From positions 9,741,519 to 9,805,518 of the forward strand of contig NC_064036.1 of NCBI RefSeq assembly GCF_932526225.1: 64,000 nt of DNA, written 5' to 3'. The stretch is from Nematostella vectensis (taxonomy: Eukaryota; Cnidaria; Anthozoa; Actiniaria; Edwardsiidae). The position numbers and the translations under genes are program-made. The notes beneath the pieces were generated by a model, which searched no databases, was not told the DNA's origin, and worked only from the letters and a program-made list of their open reading frames with translations. Shown piece by piece: positions 21,252 through 33,900 of the stretch; the stretch's first letter is position 1; each line of letters opens with the position of its first letter.

Positions 21252-22683
21252 TGTGCCGCAGCAATCTTGTGTGACTTCTAGAGTTTGAGAGATGGCGCCC
21301 TAGATGTTCTACAGCCAAGCGGGCCACCTTGTGCATGTGCTTCGGGAAGTTCTAGTTCATGAGTATCTATTTTTATACCATGCTACAAAACAAGCGTCAC
21401 TGCACATCAAGGAAGAAATTAAAGTATGCTTTAGGCGACGACAGCTCTTTGCTGGACTAATTGTACCGAGTACGGCTAATTCCATTGACAGCCCTGGAGA
21501 CATAGAGGTAAAAAAACTACTAACGCTTCCTCCAAAAGAGAAAGAATACGGTTTATTCCATTGACAGCCCTAGAGAGAGGCTGAAAACCTTCATCCTCCT
21601 CCGCCATCACGTAACCCCCCCCCCACCCCCACCCCCCTGCTATTGGCTTAACTGCACTGTAACTTATTTTATTTTAATCAAAGGTTAGGAACAGTTTGTA
21701 GTGTGGTCAGGTCACGTATAAGTATAAAATGTGTCTTAAGGAGAGAAAAGCACTAAGATAAGGGAGCGTGAAATTAAAGGGTTAATAAGAATGTCTTATG
21801 ATAACAAATGAGGTTGATTTAAATCTCTTTTATTATAAATGGCTTTTTTTAATTACACTGATATTTCTCATCTTTGATAACACTAATATTTCTAAGTGAA
21901 AAATGGTCGATTTTCTGCATTTCCTCTGTAAAAACACGATCCTTACGTATAAATTGGTATACCTCTTTAACCCCATCTGACTCGCTAGTAATACAGCTCG
22001 CATGCGGAAGAGTCGATATTAATGACAATTAACGACTGCTTTTTACGATTCATTTAGAAAAAAAAACGATGGAAATATGTTTTTTTGCCATCGACAATCT
22101 TTTGGAAAGTTCTCTTTGATTGTGAATTTTCCAGAGGGTAGTATAAAAATGTGATGGAAGAGTTTTTTGTTCTCTGTATCATATTATTAAAAAAAAACTG
22201 TCAACAATTGCAACTGGGACGCAAAAATGTTTTTACCCAGAGGAAAAAGAAAATAAATCCGAAGCCACGAGGGTAACAATTTATTTAGGAGCAACGACCA
22301 CAAAATGTAACTCTATGATATAATGTATACAAATTAACATATTGATTATTTTTTCCTCGATAGAATTTCCAACTTTGTTTAGCTTCTAAAGATTTTTTCC
22401 TCTATCAATCCATAAAATATACAAAATTTGTAATCCTGCAAAAACTCCAATAAAGACATTCTCTGAGTTTTGATCAACAATGTTGTGTAAAATAATCTAG
22501 ATCCAATCAAAATACGTCGTTCTCAACTAGAATTTATCGTAGAGATGACCCACAATTATGAAGACCCAGCGATCAAATCTAATTTTAAACCAAGAGCAGG
22601 AACATCGGCGGAAGTTGCGAAATGTTTTCGAATGGAAAACAATGTTTTACACCAGGGAGAATCTGTCAAACCCAAGAGCAATA
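21252..22683. other. Intergenic, no gene seen
   Basis: This AT-rich spacer lies upstream of the opsin-like gene and downstream of the second GPCR. It contains a short C-run (about 21617-21637). The small open frames here (21304-21564, 22545-22850) resemble nothing I know, and the latter runs into the tandem array. Confidence 0.6.
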
Positions 22684-23296
22684 CAAGTGAGAATCAGTCA
22701 AACACAAGCGCAATACAAGTGAGAATCAGTCAAACACAAGTACAACAAGTGAGAATCAGTCAAACATACAAGAGCAGCACAAGTGAGAATCAGTCAAACA
22801 CAAGCGCAACACAAGTGCGAATCAGTCAAACACAAGCGCAACACAAGTGAGAATCAGTCAAACACAAGCGCAACACAAGTGAGAATCAGTCAAACACAAG
22901 CGCAACACAAGTGAGAATCAGTCAAACACAAGCTCGAGAATCCTTCAAACACAAGCGCAACACAAGTGAGAATCCGTCAAACACAAGCGCAACACAAGTG
23001 AGAATCAGTCAAACACAAGCGCAACACAAGTAAGAATTGGTCAAACCCAAGCGCAATACAAGTGACAATCAGTCAAACACAAGCGCAACACAAGTAAGAC
23101 TTGGTCAAACCCAAGCGCAATACAAGTGACAATCAGTCAAACACAAGCGCAACACAAGTAAGGGGGAGGGGGGAGTAAGAATTGGTCAAACCCAAGCGCA
23201 AGTGAGAATCCGTCAAACACAAGCGCAATACAAGTGAGAATCGGTCAAACACGAGCGCAATACAAGTGAGAATCAGTCAAACACAAGTACAAGAAA
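22684..23296. repeat. About 32-bp minisatellite between two GPCR genes
   Basis: About 19 units. Each carries GTGAGAATCAGTCAAACACA followed by AGCGCAACACAA, with variants (AGTACAACAAGT, AATTGGTCAAACCCAAG). A short G-rich insertion (AGGGGGAGGGGGGAG) interrupts it near 23160-23175. Beyond the right edge (about 23308-23375) words of the unit occur in reverse complement (TTGCGCTTGTG). Confidence 0.93.
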
Positions 23297-23444
23297 ATCA
23301 AACAGCTGCGTTCTCTTGCGCTTGCGCTTGTGTTCTAGTGATAATCGGACAATTACGCGCGTTGTGCTTGCGCTTGTGAGATCCAACCTTGACTCAAAAG
23401 CTAGCTATATAGGGTGTAACCGGATACACAGAACCTCAATATCA

Positions 23445-24476
23445 TCACTTGACGTCGGTAGAAAAGGACGGCCGGGTGGCAAGAGGTGCAACGCGGAAAT
23501 ATCTGCATACTCTGTTTCTGAGCACTAGTAATATTCTCTTGTCCATCTTAATGTAGATAACTGGGGTTAGCAAGGCGCTCATAAATGACCACGAAACTAA
23601 CCACAGGTCTACGCACAATCTAGTTAGGCTGAGATCTAACGTGACGATGATTCGAGCTACTCCAGTCGGCGTCCACGTAAGGATATAAGTCAAGGAGATT
23701 GCGATAACAAGCTTTGTGAAGTTCACTTCTGTTCGGGCGCGCACAATGCCATACATTACTTCTATCTGTTGCCTGTGGGCCCGCATCTCCCACGTGGCCC
23801 GCAGGAGGCTTACACTGGTGCCGATACAGCACACTGTGATATAGACCGTCACTACTGCTATTCGAATAGTCGCACTGGTATGGTTGATCGCCAGGCCGTT
23901 GCAGGATAGTGCAAGATCTGAGCCTTGGAGACACTTTTTGACACAATGCGGTCGCAGGGGTCCGTTATACAATGGTAGTATAATCAGTAAAGACACACAC
24001 CACGCGCAAACGACGTGCATACAAGCAAGCCTCACGGTGAGCCTTCTCTGATTTGGAAACTTCGTCAAGACTTCAAATCTATCATAAGCGATGGCGACAA
24101 ATGTTGCAAGAGTAGCAAGGTTTGCGATGAGTTGTATCTCCTCCCTTGTTCTATACAACAGCCATAATGATCGGTCACAGAGTAAGAACGATCCGAGCTT
24201 TGTCACCAAGAGGGCGTGTATCGGTAGGACCACTACCATTACCAGGCTACACGCCACTAAGTTGAAGATCAGGATCTTTTCAGGTGATCTGCCACGTGTC
24301 CATCGCAAGTACGCAGCTGCCCCGAGGAAGATGTTTGCCGTCAGTGCGCTGGGACCCAGGATGCTTTGGAAGACAACATTGAGTGTACTTGAACAAATAT
24401 CCCCTGCTGCCAGAGATGTGCAGTTATCTGAAGCATCAAGAAACATCTTGGAATATCTAGAGGCATCTATGGACAT
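23445..24476 (-). CDS. Rhodopsin-family (class A) GPCR, orphan, intronless
   Basis: 343 residues with seven hydrophobic segments. A DRF triad (132-134, in AIAYDRFEVL) stands where DRY is expected. C100 and a Cys in loop 2 could form the usual disulfide. Segment 6 reads LTYILTWTPTGV, close to the CWxP pattern with Thr for Cys. Segment 7 ends LLTPVIYIKM, i.e. NPxxY with Thr for Asn. There are N-glycosylation sites near the N-terminus (NCT) and in loop 2 (NHT). There is no retinal Lys, so it is not an opsin. The ligand is unknown; amine and peptide receptors of cnidarians share this look. It lies on the same strand as the opsin-like gene 2.2 kb away, but the two differ too much to be a recent tandem pair. 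Confidence 0.85.
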   Translation of the reverse strand: MSIDASRYSKMFLDASDNCTSLAAGDICSSTLNVVFQSILGPSALTANIFLGAAAYLRWTRGRSPEKILIFNLVACSLVMVVVLPIHALLVTKLGSFLLCDRSLWLLYRTREEIQLIANLATLATFVAIAYDRFEVLTKFPNQRRLTVRLACMHVVCAWCVSLLIILPLYNGPLRPHCVKKCLQGSDLALSCNGLAINHTSATIRIAVVTVYITVCCIGTSVSLLRATWEMRAHRQQIEVMYGIVRARTEVNFTKLVIAISLTYILTWTPTGVARIIVTLDLSLTRLCVDLWLVSWSFMSALLTPVIYIKMDKRILLVLRNRVCRYFRVAPLATRPSFSTDVK

Positions 24477-27094
24477 CTAGGGACAGCACGACATTGTGTT
24501 TTCCAAGGGTGCCGACCCCGCCGCCGAACAAAGACGATGATGATCTTGGGAGAAATGTGATGATATTTAGTGTCTGAGAGCGAAAAATACACGGTTTAAA
24601 ATCTATTAGAATAGTTATGAGGGCAAAGGACGGTGGGGGTTGCTGGAAATTCGTCGTAAAATACTGTATTGTTATAGTCAACTCAGTTCAATAAAAAAAA
24701 GTGTCGAAACCTCATGTACCGTCTCAAGCTCTTCCTTGGAGGTATCCTTATTTTTTTAAGGTGCGCACTAAACGATCTCACATGTTGGTGTGCGACTGCC
24801 AAAGCCACGAGAAAGGGGCACATTCTATTGATCTTCTGCAGTGCTCTACAACCGCCACAACAGCGGGTAAACCAGCTATAAATAAAACTGAACCTCTTGG
24901 GCAGCGTTAAGCCACATTTTCTCGCCTCGCCCTCTTTTCTGTGCATTCTTTTTTCGATTAATTTACCGCCATATCCTTCATTATATTTTTAATAATGTCT
25001 TTTGAAAATTCTTTAAATGCTATGAAAATGTACCGAGATTCGTGCTCAAAATTCGAAAGGTACAGCATAAGCTGTTTGCTTATACAAAAAAAGCTGTTAG
25101 CTGATGTCTGACTGTATGTATTTTCAGTAATCTATCGTTAATGTCAACCCCCCTCGCTACTTAACCCCATTTTTGTCAAGTGCACTTCCTCACCCATCTC
25201 GACCACTCGTCTAAACTAGCAAGAAGGGTCCGAATAATTTCTTCAACATTAGTTCATTATTATATCGAATTGATCTTTTCAGACCAGTTGGAATACTCAA
25301 CATTTTCGGCTTCTTAGTCTAGAAGCAGAGCGCCGTCTTAAAAAGTCGTTCATGGGTTCGATCAATTTTGTTCGACATTTTTATAAAATCACATGAACAT
25401 GCATATTATGCACTCAGTGTGTTGGTATTACCTGTCGTATTTACCCGTCCTCCCGATGTGTGATACGGTGCAGCCAATGTGTACAGCCTCCCCAAGTTCA
25501 AGAGGATTTATATTTAGCAAAAAGGACAGAACTCTGTTATTTTTCGACGAGCCCTTCGACTGTAAAGATGATATCCAATGACTATGTTGCGCTATGGTCT
25601 AGCAGCGAAACGCCCCAGCCAATCAGAACCAACTGTAGGTTCCCTCTCGAGTAGAGGGTCTAAAATTAACCCCGACAGGTTGAGAGATCGGTTTTCTTGT
25701 TTTCATTAGAGATTTCATGGAGAGTGATAGCAATGAAGAAATCAAGTAACAAAAGAAATCAATGGAAAATGGTATACATTTGTCTGATAACTCTTAGCCG
25801 TTTTCTATCAAACCACTCTACCGTATAAGCTATTGTAGGAAATATATATATAAATATATATTTACTTTTTTGCTGTAAACATACCGCTATGTTTCTTTGG
25901 ATGTAAAAACAGCGAGAAAGCATTTGATAAGAACAGCGCAAGGTTTAATTTGTTTAGCTGCAGTTCCGTTCTGGAGCCGAGCGACCCCTCTTGAAAGTGC
26001 AAATATATTTAGACATCTGAATGCAGTTCGTCGACACGCCATCATGCTATCCAACCCTATTAAGTTTTAAATGTCAGACAGATCAAACCTTTGCTTTATA
26101 TTAAAACCGGTCGTAAACAATGTATTTGGTAGCTTTTTGCCACTTGACAAGAAACATGATATTTACCTTTTATGATGGCCAAACACAATTCGGGGTAATA
26201 CTACCTCTTCTCCCCCACCAACCAACAGGTGGAAACACGACAAGGGAATCTCTTAATCAAGAGTATAACATACAGTCTTACGTTTCACACAATCGATTTC
26301 CAGCCGACACTGGGCATATTAGGTCATATAGCAGGCCGAAAATACACCACGTAATTGAACCTTAATTAAAAAAATAGATCTGAACTTTTAGCCTTGTCTC
26401 ATAAATTCCTGTGCTACATTTTTAATATTTATGTTACATTCTGGAAAAGTCTATCATTTTTTTAATAAGAATAAAAGCTTCTTTTTTAAGGTTGCATTTT
26501 ATCTTTATAATAAGTTAAACAAAAGACAACTGGCTTCTATTTGTCCCGCTATTGGCCTTAGTGATTCACCTTGTCCGCATTCATTGAAATATCTTGTATG
26601 CATATACTTGAGATTCGCCTGACTCTTCTTCTAGTAGCAATGAAACTTGCAAAACATTAATTACAGTTGTTCTATTATAATTTTGTCTAAAAAAGCTTTG
26701 GGACAGGATTGGAATACTCTAACTCTACCCTTTATCTCTGTACGTTTTATAGAGATTCAGTTTTGTAAAAGATTAGTATAATGAAGTATCCGTATGAACG
26801 TATTAGTGCATCACAGACTCGCCTTGTATAATACATTAGTGCTATCCGACCACCCTGGGGAGATAGACAAGTGTCCACTTAAAATAGAGTTTGCTGCAAC
26901 AGAGGTATCTAAATATCAAGCGGTCACCCTCAGGACCGGGAAAAGGGCCTGGCCGCAATAGAGGTATCTAGATTTAAAGTGGTACCTCTACCAAGCGGTC
27001 ACCCTTGGGACCGAGTACAAGTGTCCACTTAATAGAGGTTGTCCGCAATAGAAGATGTGTGTATCTTGGATGTGTCAGGTTCTACCTAAGTGAT
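24477..27094. other. Intergenic, no gene seen; dispersed repeat at about 26873-27050
   Basis: The open frames here are short and AT-biased and match no known domain. At 26873-27050 the words AAGTGTCCACTTAA-ATAGAG, GCGGTCACCCT and CAATAGAGGTATCTA recur two or three times, which looks like a dispersed, partly tandem repeat or old MITE; its borders are not clear. Confidence 0.5.
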
Positions 27095-27145
27095 TCAACT
27101 GCGTATAGTATGCCACTCGTATATATCTAAGCTTGGATGTGTCAG
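27095..27145 (-). pseudogene. Tandem duplicate of the last codons of the C2 gene
   Basis: Read on the minus strand, this stretch encodes LTHPSLDIYEWHTIRS and a stop. The real end of the C2 gene, just upstream on that strand, reads LTHPGQVIYEWHTIRS and a stop. So the terminal 16 codons plus stop are copied downstream of the functional stop. A further partial unit (GGATGTGTCAGGTTCTACCT) starts at about 27068. Confidence 0.85.
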
Positions 27146-27169
27146 ATTCTACCTAAGTCTAATAGTGAT

Positions 27170-29951
27170 TCAGCTCCGTATAGTGTGCCACTCGTATATA
27201 ACTTGGCCCGGGTGTGTCAGCGCCTCCATCAGCTGGCTTTCTACGACGCTCTCGTTGTTGAGATCAGCAGGTATCACCACTCTGCCTATCTCGTGGTTGT
27301 GGTGGATCAAGTGAGGCTTACAGCAGTGTACGGCAGTGATTATAAGGGAAAGTGTCTGGAGTCCCGTGATCTCGATGTCGAAGGCGTGGTTCTCGTAGTA
27401 AAGGACTTCTGAGTAGCCTTTTTTGATGGCAGATTCGTGTGACTTCACCTCCTTTTCTCCTTTCAATAGAGTGAATTTCACAAAGGAATCTGACAGACAA
27501 AACCAATTCAGAGCATAAATATTTGCAATAACCAATACAGAGCATGGATAATAGTAAAAACAGAGAGTCTCTAGATAATGGACCCAAAGTTCGACTGTTG
27601 CTCGCATAATAACTAACTGTCCAATAAGTCCACTAGTTTTAACCAGTGTAAAAACGAGGAGTTTACGGGACTGAGTAATCTACTCAACATTCAATTTTTT
27701 TTTATTACACATCGTTTTTCTAAACCATTATAAAATCTATGGTCTCCCCTTTGGAATACTCACTATTATCTTGGGCAATGAATTTTTCCTTCTATATAAT
27801 AAACGGCCTATAAATTACCTGCTCACATTTTTACCTCACTAAATCTTTTCCATCGTGGTAACAGTTACTGGCGGTATGTATAATGATGAGATGATAATGA
27901 TGTTATGATGACAATGATTTAATATTTTATTATACGTATTTAGACCGTCGTGCAGTTTTTATTTATCATTAATTTTGTCATTAAATGCTTCAACATACCT
28001 GAGCAATTAATGCCACATTTGTCTTTGCCTTCCGTTCTTTTGCAGCTGAGATTTTTAGCCTTGAGCAAGGTGACCTTTAGCCTCTGGGTCACGGCGTCGT
28101 ATGACAAAGAGACGTACACCCTCCCCGTGGGGAATCCTCGCGGACCAAGCTGCTGTAACAGAAATCCGATTTAAAGGTGACAATGTTGTTTTGTTTTTGT
28201 TTTGAATACTCAAAACCCCCATGAAATACAACTTTCCCAGTATTTTTATACTTTAAAAAAAGAATTGAGCTATGCTATTTTTGTAGGATGGATTGGCATT
28301 CACCGTGAATCAAGCGGATGAGATGAACATCTCATTTGCATACGGTTTCATAGCCTACGAAACCACGTGTCACGCATGTCGGATCTGTGGGCTTTAATTA
28401 ATGTGTGTTGTGTACTGCTTTTTATAAGCTTTGTTGGTATAACGATTATTTCTTGAACACCTATATGTTTCTGTTTAAGTACTGTAGTAAAAAATATAAT
28501 ATTTAAACATTATTTTCATCATTAAGCCACATAAATATCGTTTGAGAGCATAGATAAAATCAATCTTCGAAGCATGGAAACAAGTACCTAAGTACTGTAC
28601 AGAGGTACCAAAACTACTTACCGCAATAGTGCTGTCTTTTCAGTTTGCCGCCTTGTAACCAGAGTGGTAAAGGGTATTTTCGTGAAACGAGATTTGCCCA
28701 TTTATCACCCTGCTACGAGAAACGTGAAATCGTCCATTTCGACGTCCGTGAATCGTTATTTAACGATTTAAAAGGCCATTTTTTTTCGGTCCTTGAAACG
28801 TGAAAAGCCATTTGCACGGTCCGTGAAACGTGATCCATACCCCCCTTTACCAGCCTGAGTAATCATTTCCTAGTATCCTAAGTATTTCCCACACTAAAAC
28901 ATTCACATCCATGTCCCTTACTGGTTCAAAACATCTTTTAAAAGTTTTAATTAAATGTTTCCAAAACGGCCTCTGTAAACTCCTGAGGTCAAAATGTGAG
29001 GCTTTTGGTTTCATGAACGAACCTGTATTTTAATCCTGAAAATCCACCTTTTTTAATTCTATGGTTCTGCTCCCAGCCGTTAAAGGTCTTTTTATTAATT
29101 GAACATTAAAATGTTGATGTAATTAAAAACATTTTATATTTTCTTTTCTCTTTTGGACGATATTTGAAACATATTAGTAACCCTTAGCTGTGTATATTTA
29201 TGTCACAAATTCAAATCCCCAGTTTGAGAACAAAAACAATCAATTTTTGGTGCCATATCGTTATGAATACATTAATAAACTGTATGACAGCTTACCCTAT
29301 ACAGTTTTTCCCTATAAAATTTTAGAGCGAAACAAAAATCGAGTGCAATAAACTGTATCAAATTCTCGTCGCTTCAAGGATGTCGAGTTTTTATAAGGAT
29401 GCAAATATTCCACCTGCCTGGAGCCGCCAGGGTTTCGTAGAACCTAATACTACAATAGAAACACCGTAATAGAGTACTTAAAACCTCACCTCCTCACATA
29501 TATCTTCGTCTTCTCTCCGCTCGTGAAAAGAAACGTTTGATTGCAACATATTATTATTTTCATTTTCATGAAATACGTCCCCATTTTCCTCCTCGGAATC
29601 CGAGAAGTCGTCACCGCGCGTGAGCCCGTTTGATGTTGTTCTTCCTTTCGTGTAGTAACGCAAAGCCTTTGCTCGCTTTGATTTCAATTTGCTTTCGTGA
29701 GTCCTTGTAGTGCTACTGGTGGCAGCTTGTAGCAGCATAGCGTCTGAATCAGCTCGATAAATCGGCTGAACAGGTAGAATTTGTGTCCCAGGGTACGCGG
29801 GGAGAAATTTCCTATCTATTCGAGAGTTTCCTTCCATCCAGCCAGCCCAATTTTCCTCTTCCTCTTCATCCTCCGCGAAAGCCATCGAATTCGCATTGTT
29901 CGTGTTTGAGTTCCTGTTACCCATGCTCTGTTTGTTATCCTTTTGACTCAA
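27170..29951 (-). CDS. Single C2-domain (synaptotagmin C2B-like) protein, three exons
   Basis: Exons on the minus strand: 29951-29490, 28152-27999, 27489-27170; phases agree and give 311 residues. Residues 1-154 are hydrophilic, with an acidic run (EDEEEEENW) and later DFSDSEEENGD; no membrane segment is seen. The C2 domain follows (about 158-311): GRVYVSLSYDAVTQRLKV (strand 1-2), then LLKAKNL, SDSFVKFTLL and the closing YEWHTI typical of a C2B end. In synaptotagmins, Asp residues in loops 1 and 3 bind calcium. Here loop 3 reads AVHCCKPHLIHHNHEIG, with the Asp residues replaced, and loop 1 keeps only the SD before SFVKF. I infer a calcium-independent C2 domain used for protein or lipid binding. 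No C2A domain was found in the intervening DNA. Joining exon 1 rests on its good donor (GAG|GTGAGG) and matching phase. Confidence 0.75.
28666..28851. mobile_element. Small MITE in intron 1 of the C2 gene
   Basis: About 186 bp, bounded by GGTAAAGGGTAT on the left and ATACCCCCCTTTACC on the right, an imperfect terminal inverted repeat. Inside, GTGAAACGTGA / CGTGAAATCG words recur. No coding capacity is seen, so a non-autonomous DNA transposon is the likeliest reading. Confidence 0.65.
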
Positions 29952-30777
29952 TTATATCACTCTTCTTCAGCGAATGTAAAGCTTCATCTCCCATCACAAA
30001 AAAGGGGAATTCTTGTGAAACGTGGAGCTTTGTATCTGTTTAATCTCGCGTTCTGAAACCACACGAAGTAAATGATGAGTCGTATAATGATAATAGTGTC
30101 ATCGGAAATACAACTTGCATATCGTTTGTCAGAATACTAACATGAATTTAACAAGGCCGTGATCGAAGGATTTCCTAACCTGTTTCGATATAATAAGCTA
30201 TCGTGGGAATATTCTAATTTTCTAAACCTGTGTGGTTAATGGAAGAGCTGTTTGCAAAGTGTGTTCTTGCAATGACTAATCACGCTAATGCAGTCGGTGC
30301 AAAATTTCAATTGGTTTTAAGCTTAGCAAAATTAAGCTGCTACCTGACAGCTGCTTTTAACCGCGCAAATACTCAGACTAAACGGAACTCATTTGCATTT
30401 CCCTGTAGGAACCAAAGAAAGCGCACTATTATATTATAGATTTATAAAATAATTCTTTTGTTACCTGACAAAGGCGTCACACTGAGTATACTATTTACAA
30501 CAATCTGATCCCTTTTCTTACGATACATGTATTACAATGTTTTAGCATCCTAGCTATTGTGGATAGCGGTGTTCTATTTTTTCCCAACCTCGATGTTACG
30601 AATGTGGGTAGGGGGTATTCGATAATTCGTTATTGAGTACACACTCTTTTATGTCAAAAATATATATATAAAAAAAAAAAAGCTGTGTTGCAGCTTAATA
30701 ATTTCAGCCGGATGCTCATTTCCACGCTCAATCTTATCGAATTCATGCCATGTGCTTGATTTTTCCTATTGTGTATA

Positions 30778-30985
30778 TTATACACCTATTTCAAAAAGTG
30801 TGCACTCGAAGATTCCACCCTTCGTAACCCGCAGTGCTTCATGGGTATCAGATATATAAGCGAATAAGCGTAAATGAAAACAAATCCAGGATTCAAAAGC
30901 TGTAGAATTATTGTTCATTTCGTGTGAACATTCGCATGGCTGTCAGATACCAGGATTCAGCCATTATACCATATGAAGGATTTAG
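30778..30985. mobile_element. MITE-like element (family B), copy 1
   Basis: It begins TACACCTATTTCAAAAAGTG and continues TGCACTCGAAGATTCCACCC. The same order of words (AAAGTGTGCACTC-AAGATTCCACCC, then AACCCGCA-GCTT-GTGGGTATCA and AAATACCAG/AGATACCAG) recurs at about 34210-34490. Non-coding; borders approximate. Confidence 0.55.
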
Positions 30986-33900
30986 CCATATACACCTATT
31001 TCAATAAAGGTTGTCAGTGCGAACGGCGAATGGTAATTGCCAAATGGCAGTTCTACGACCGAAAGGTGTTTATGGGTAGTAATTATTTGTAAAAATAAAG
31101 GTGATAAATAAACTCGAGCGATGTCAGAACCATATATCAATTACATTAAATGGTCAGTCGTATGTTTTATTTATAGCGGAGCCAGCGCGGAGCTCCATAG
31201 GTATAGAAATATGGTATAACTATGCGACTTGGTTTTGTTGTCATTGCGCGGGTACCCTGTGGTGTCACTCGCCAGCCAGCCAGTCAGCTGCGCAACTCCC
31301 AGGCCCCTCTCGGCCCCGCAATGGCGGCTAAATACAAGCACGGAGCAAGGGAAAATTTCTTGTCATTCGTTAATTATTTCTTTTTGCCTCAAATTTTGTG
31401 ACTTAAGGATAAAGTCAACTAGAGGGGATCTACTAACATTCATTCACGCCAAGCTTTATGTAAGGATATGTCTGGTTTTAGCTAGTAAATTTCAAAGCGT
31501 ACACAACCACAAGAAAGCGACAAAAACAATGCAAGGTGAGTTTCGGACAACGATTTGTATTGTCTATTGAGGATATGACAGTTATTGGGCTATTTGTTGT
31601 CCTTTATGTTTGCTTTGAGAATGCGAGTACTTAACTTAGGAATCAAATTATTTGAGCTTAACACCTTTTGTTTTGACATTCTTTGTTCTATCTTTATTCT
31701 TGATTGTGTTGAAATATTTCATAAAGGCTAACCAATATCGTGTTGCATTTGTCATATACTCATATACTGCTAAAGAAGACCGTTCTTGTCTTTATATCCT
31801 GTGCTTTTAGTCCTAAAAAGATACATATATCCTTAGAAGATACAGCAACTTTCTCAACTTACAAGAGAAATTTTCCTTACCGAGGATTAAAAAAAAAAAA
31901 AATTAAACCCCTATTGCCAATATTTATTGTTGTTATTGTCTGCATCTTGCATCTCATGTGTTTATTTATTTTTTAAATAGTTGTGGAAATTAGTCAGATT
32001 ATAAATGTCTTGATGAAAAGATTGTTTTAAAGAAATGTCACTCTTTTATGAACCAGTGACTACCTGAGGGCCAAGATGAATGCTAAAGACTGGAAGACAT
32101 GAGAATTGAAAACCATGTCTTGAAAGATAACAGTAGGGAGTTCTTATTCACTAGTCATTTGACTAGTGAATGACCCCACACACATGGTCCCAGAAAAGGG
32201 TGGGGGATTAGACTTTAATAAAAGCATGTTTCCAAGTTAAGAGTCAAAAACAGTCAATACCACCACCCCTCTTGATATATTCTGGTTAAAAAGTAATCTA
32301 AAACCCCACATTAACCCCTGACTTCCCCAGGACCATAAGGGAGGGGGCTCAAATGACTAGGGCATTACTATGTGATTCAGCAGTACACACTCAATAGGTT
32401 TTTTTTTAGAACAAGACACTTATATAAAACTAAAAACTAACTTTTCCTTTTTAAATATTAACTCGGTAACGAAAACAGTTTTCTATCAACCTAAAGATAA
32501 TGGGAAAGGGAAAATTTGAGGAAAGTACTGAATATAATTATCACATAATTGTTATTATAATTATTTTCTTTTCAAACATTTAAAGAAGAGTCACATTTCT
32601 TCCTTTTCCTTCTCTCTGTTGACTATTTTTATGCAATTGATGCTCTTTGCTATTTCCCCTCTACACCAGAAAAATAAATTAATGAACAGATTTGATTTTT
32701 AAATTATAAATTTTCATTTAGTACTTTGACTTATATCTTCTTTTTAGGATTTCCTTTCCAAGTCTCTTTCCCATTACATTTATTTTAGAGGTTAAGATTT
32801 ATTTCATTGGAATTGTTGGATCCAGGATTTTCAAAAACACCAAAATATAATGCATTACTGGATGTATATTTGTAGATATAAATTCCCATGGGGATGGAAA
32901 ATCACCACTTAAAATGGTACATTATAACTTCTGTATTACATCTTATCTAAAATTGTGTCTGACACTATATTCTATCTTTGAAATTCTGTTTCATCCATTA
33001 CTTGTTCTTCGCAAGGACAAAGCTTGTCAGAATGTAGCTTTACAAATGTACATTAATGGAACTTTTATTAAGGGGAAGGGTTTTTTTTAGGGCAAGATAC
33101 CTAAACTTTATAACATTAGCAATAACCTTGTTCTTTTTCAATAAAAGAATTCTGTTCACATAGCTTGGATAGCATAGACATGGCCTCTTTTAGAGGCCTG
33201 TGGTGGTGAAAGGGTAAAGATAATAAGAAAGGGGAAATGTCAAGAAATGCTCAATCAAACTATTTTCATTACTGTTATATTTTTTTCACCAAACCTATCA
33301 AGTTGAGTCAATTCCCTTTATATCTCCTCTCCCGTCGACTATTTTTTAGTCAATAGATATTCTTTGCTTCCTCTCTACCCCAAACATAGATCAATGAAAG
33401 GGTTTGTTTTGAAATTAGAAGTTAGCATTTTAGCTCTGTCAGTAATGCCTCAGATGTTTTTTTAGGATTTGCTTCCAAAATCAATCTGTTTTTTCTTCAT
33501 TGCATTAATTTTGGTGTAGGTCACCAACAACAAGGCCCTTATATGGTAAAGGGTGGGTGCACCAATATGTAATGCATGAAAGGAGATATATTTTTGGATT
33601 TTAATTTCCAGACATTTTTCTGAATATTCGGTCCAATGAAGAAGAGAATCGCCACTAAATCAATACATAAAAATTACAGTATGGCATCTAAACAGTCTAA
33701 ATATATTATTTAAAATCTTTGGAATGCTGCTACATCCATGAGTATTGTTTTGATTAAAAAAAATATTCATAATGGAACTTCTATGATGGGACATAAGAAT
33801 TTACCATGAGGCTCTTGACAACTTTGACAGACATATAAACACCAGGAATTGTGTTTGAAAAACTTTAATGTACTGCATATTTTAAATTATTGAATAGGGC

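Noticed and set aside
23620..24480. Open frames overlapping the second GPCR in other frames
   Set aside because: They are shadows of the 343-residue receptor, which has a full seven-segment pattern.
28261..29480. A C2A domain for the C2 gene in its first intron
   Set aside because: I read the minus strand for the usual loop and strand words and found none; the stretch holds a MITE and AT-rich sequence, and exon 1 joins exon 2 in phase without it.
29783..30043. 86-codon open frame opposite exon 1 of the C2 gene
   Set aside because: It is antisense to an exon with good splice signals; its Ser/Pro/Phe-rich content comes from the complement of the acidic region.
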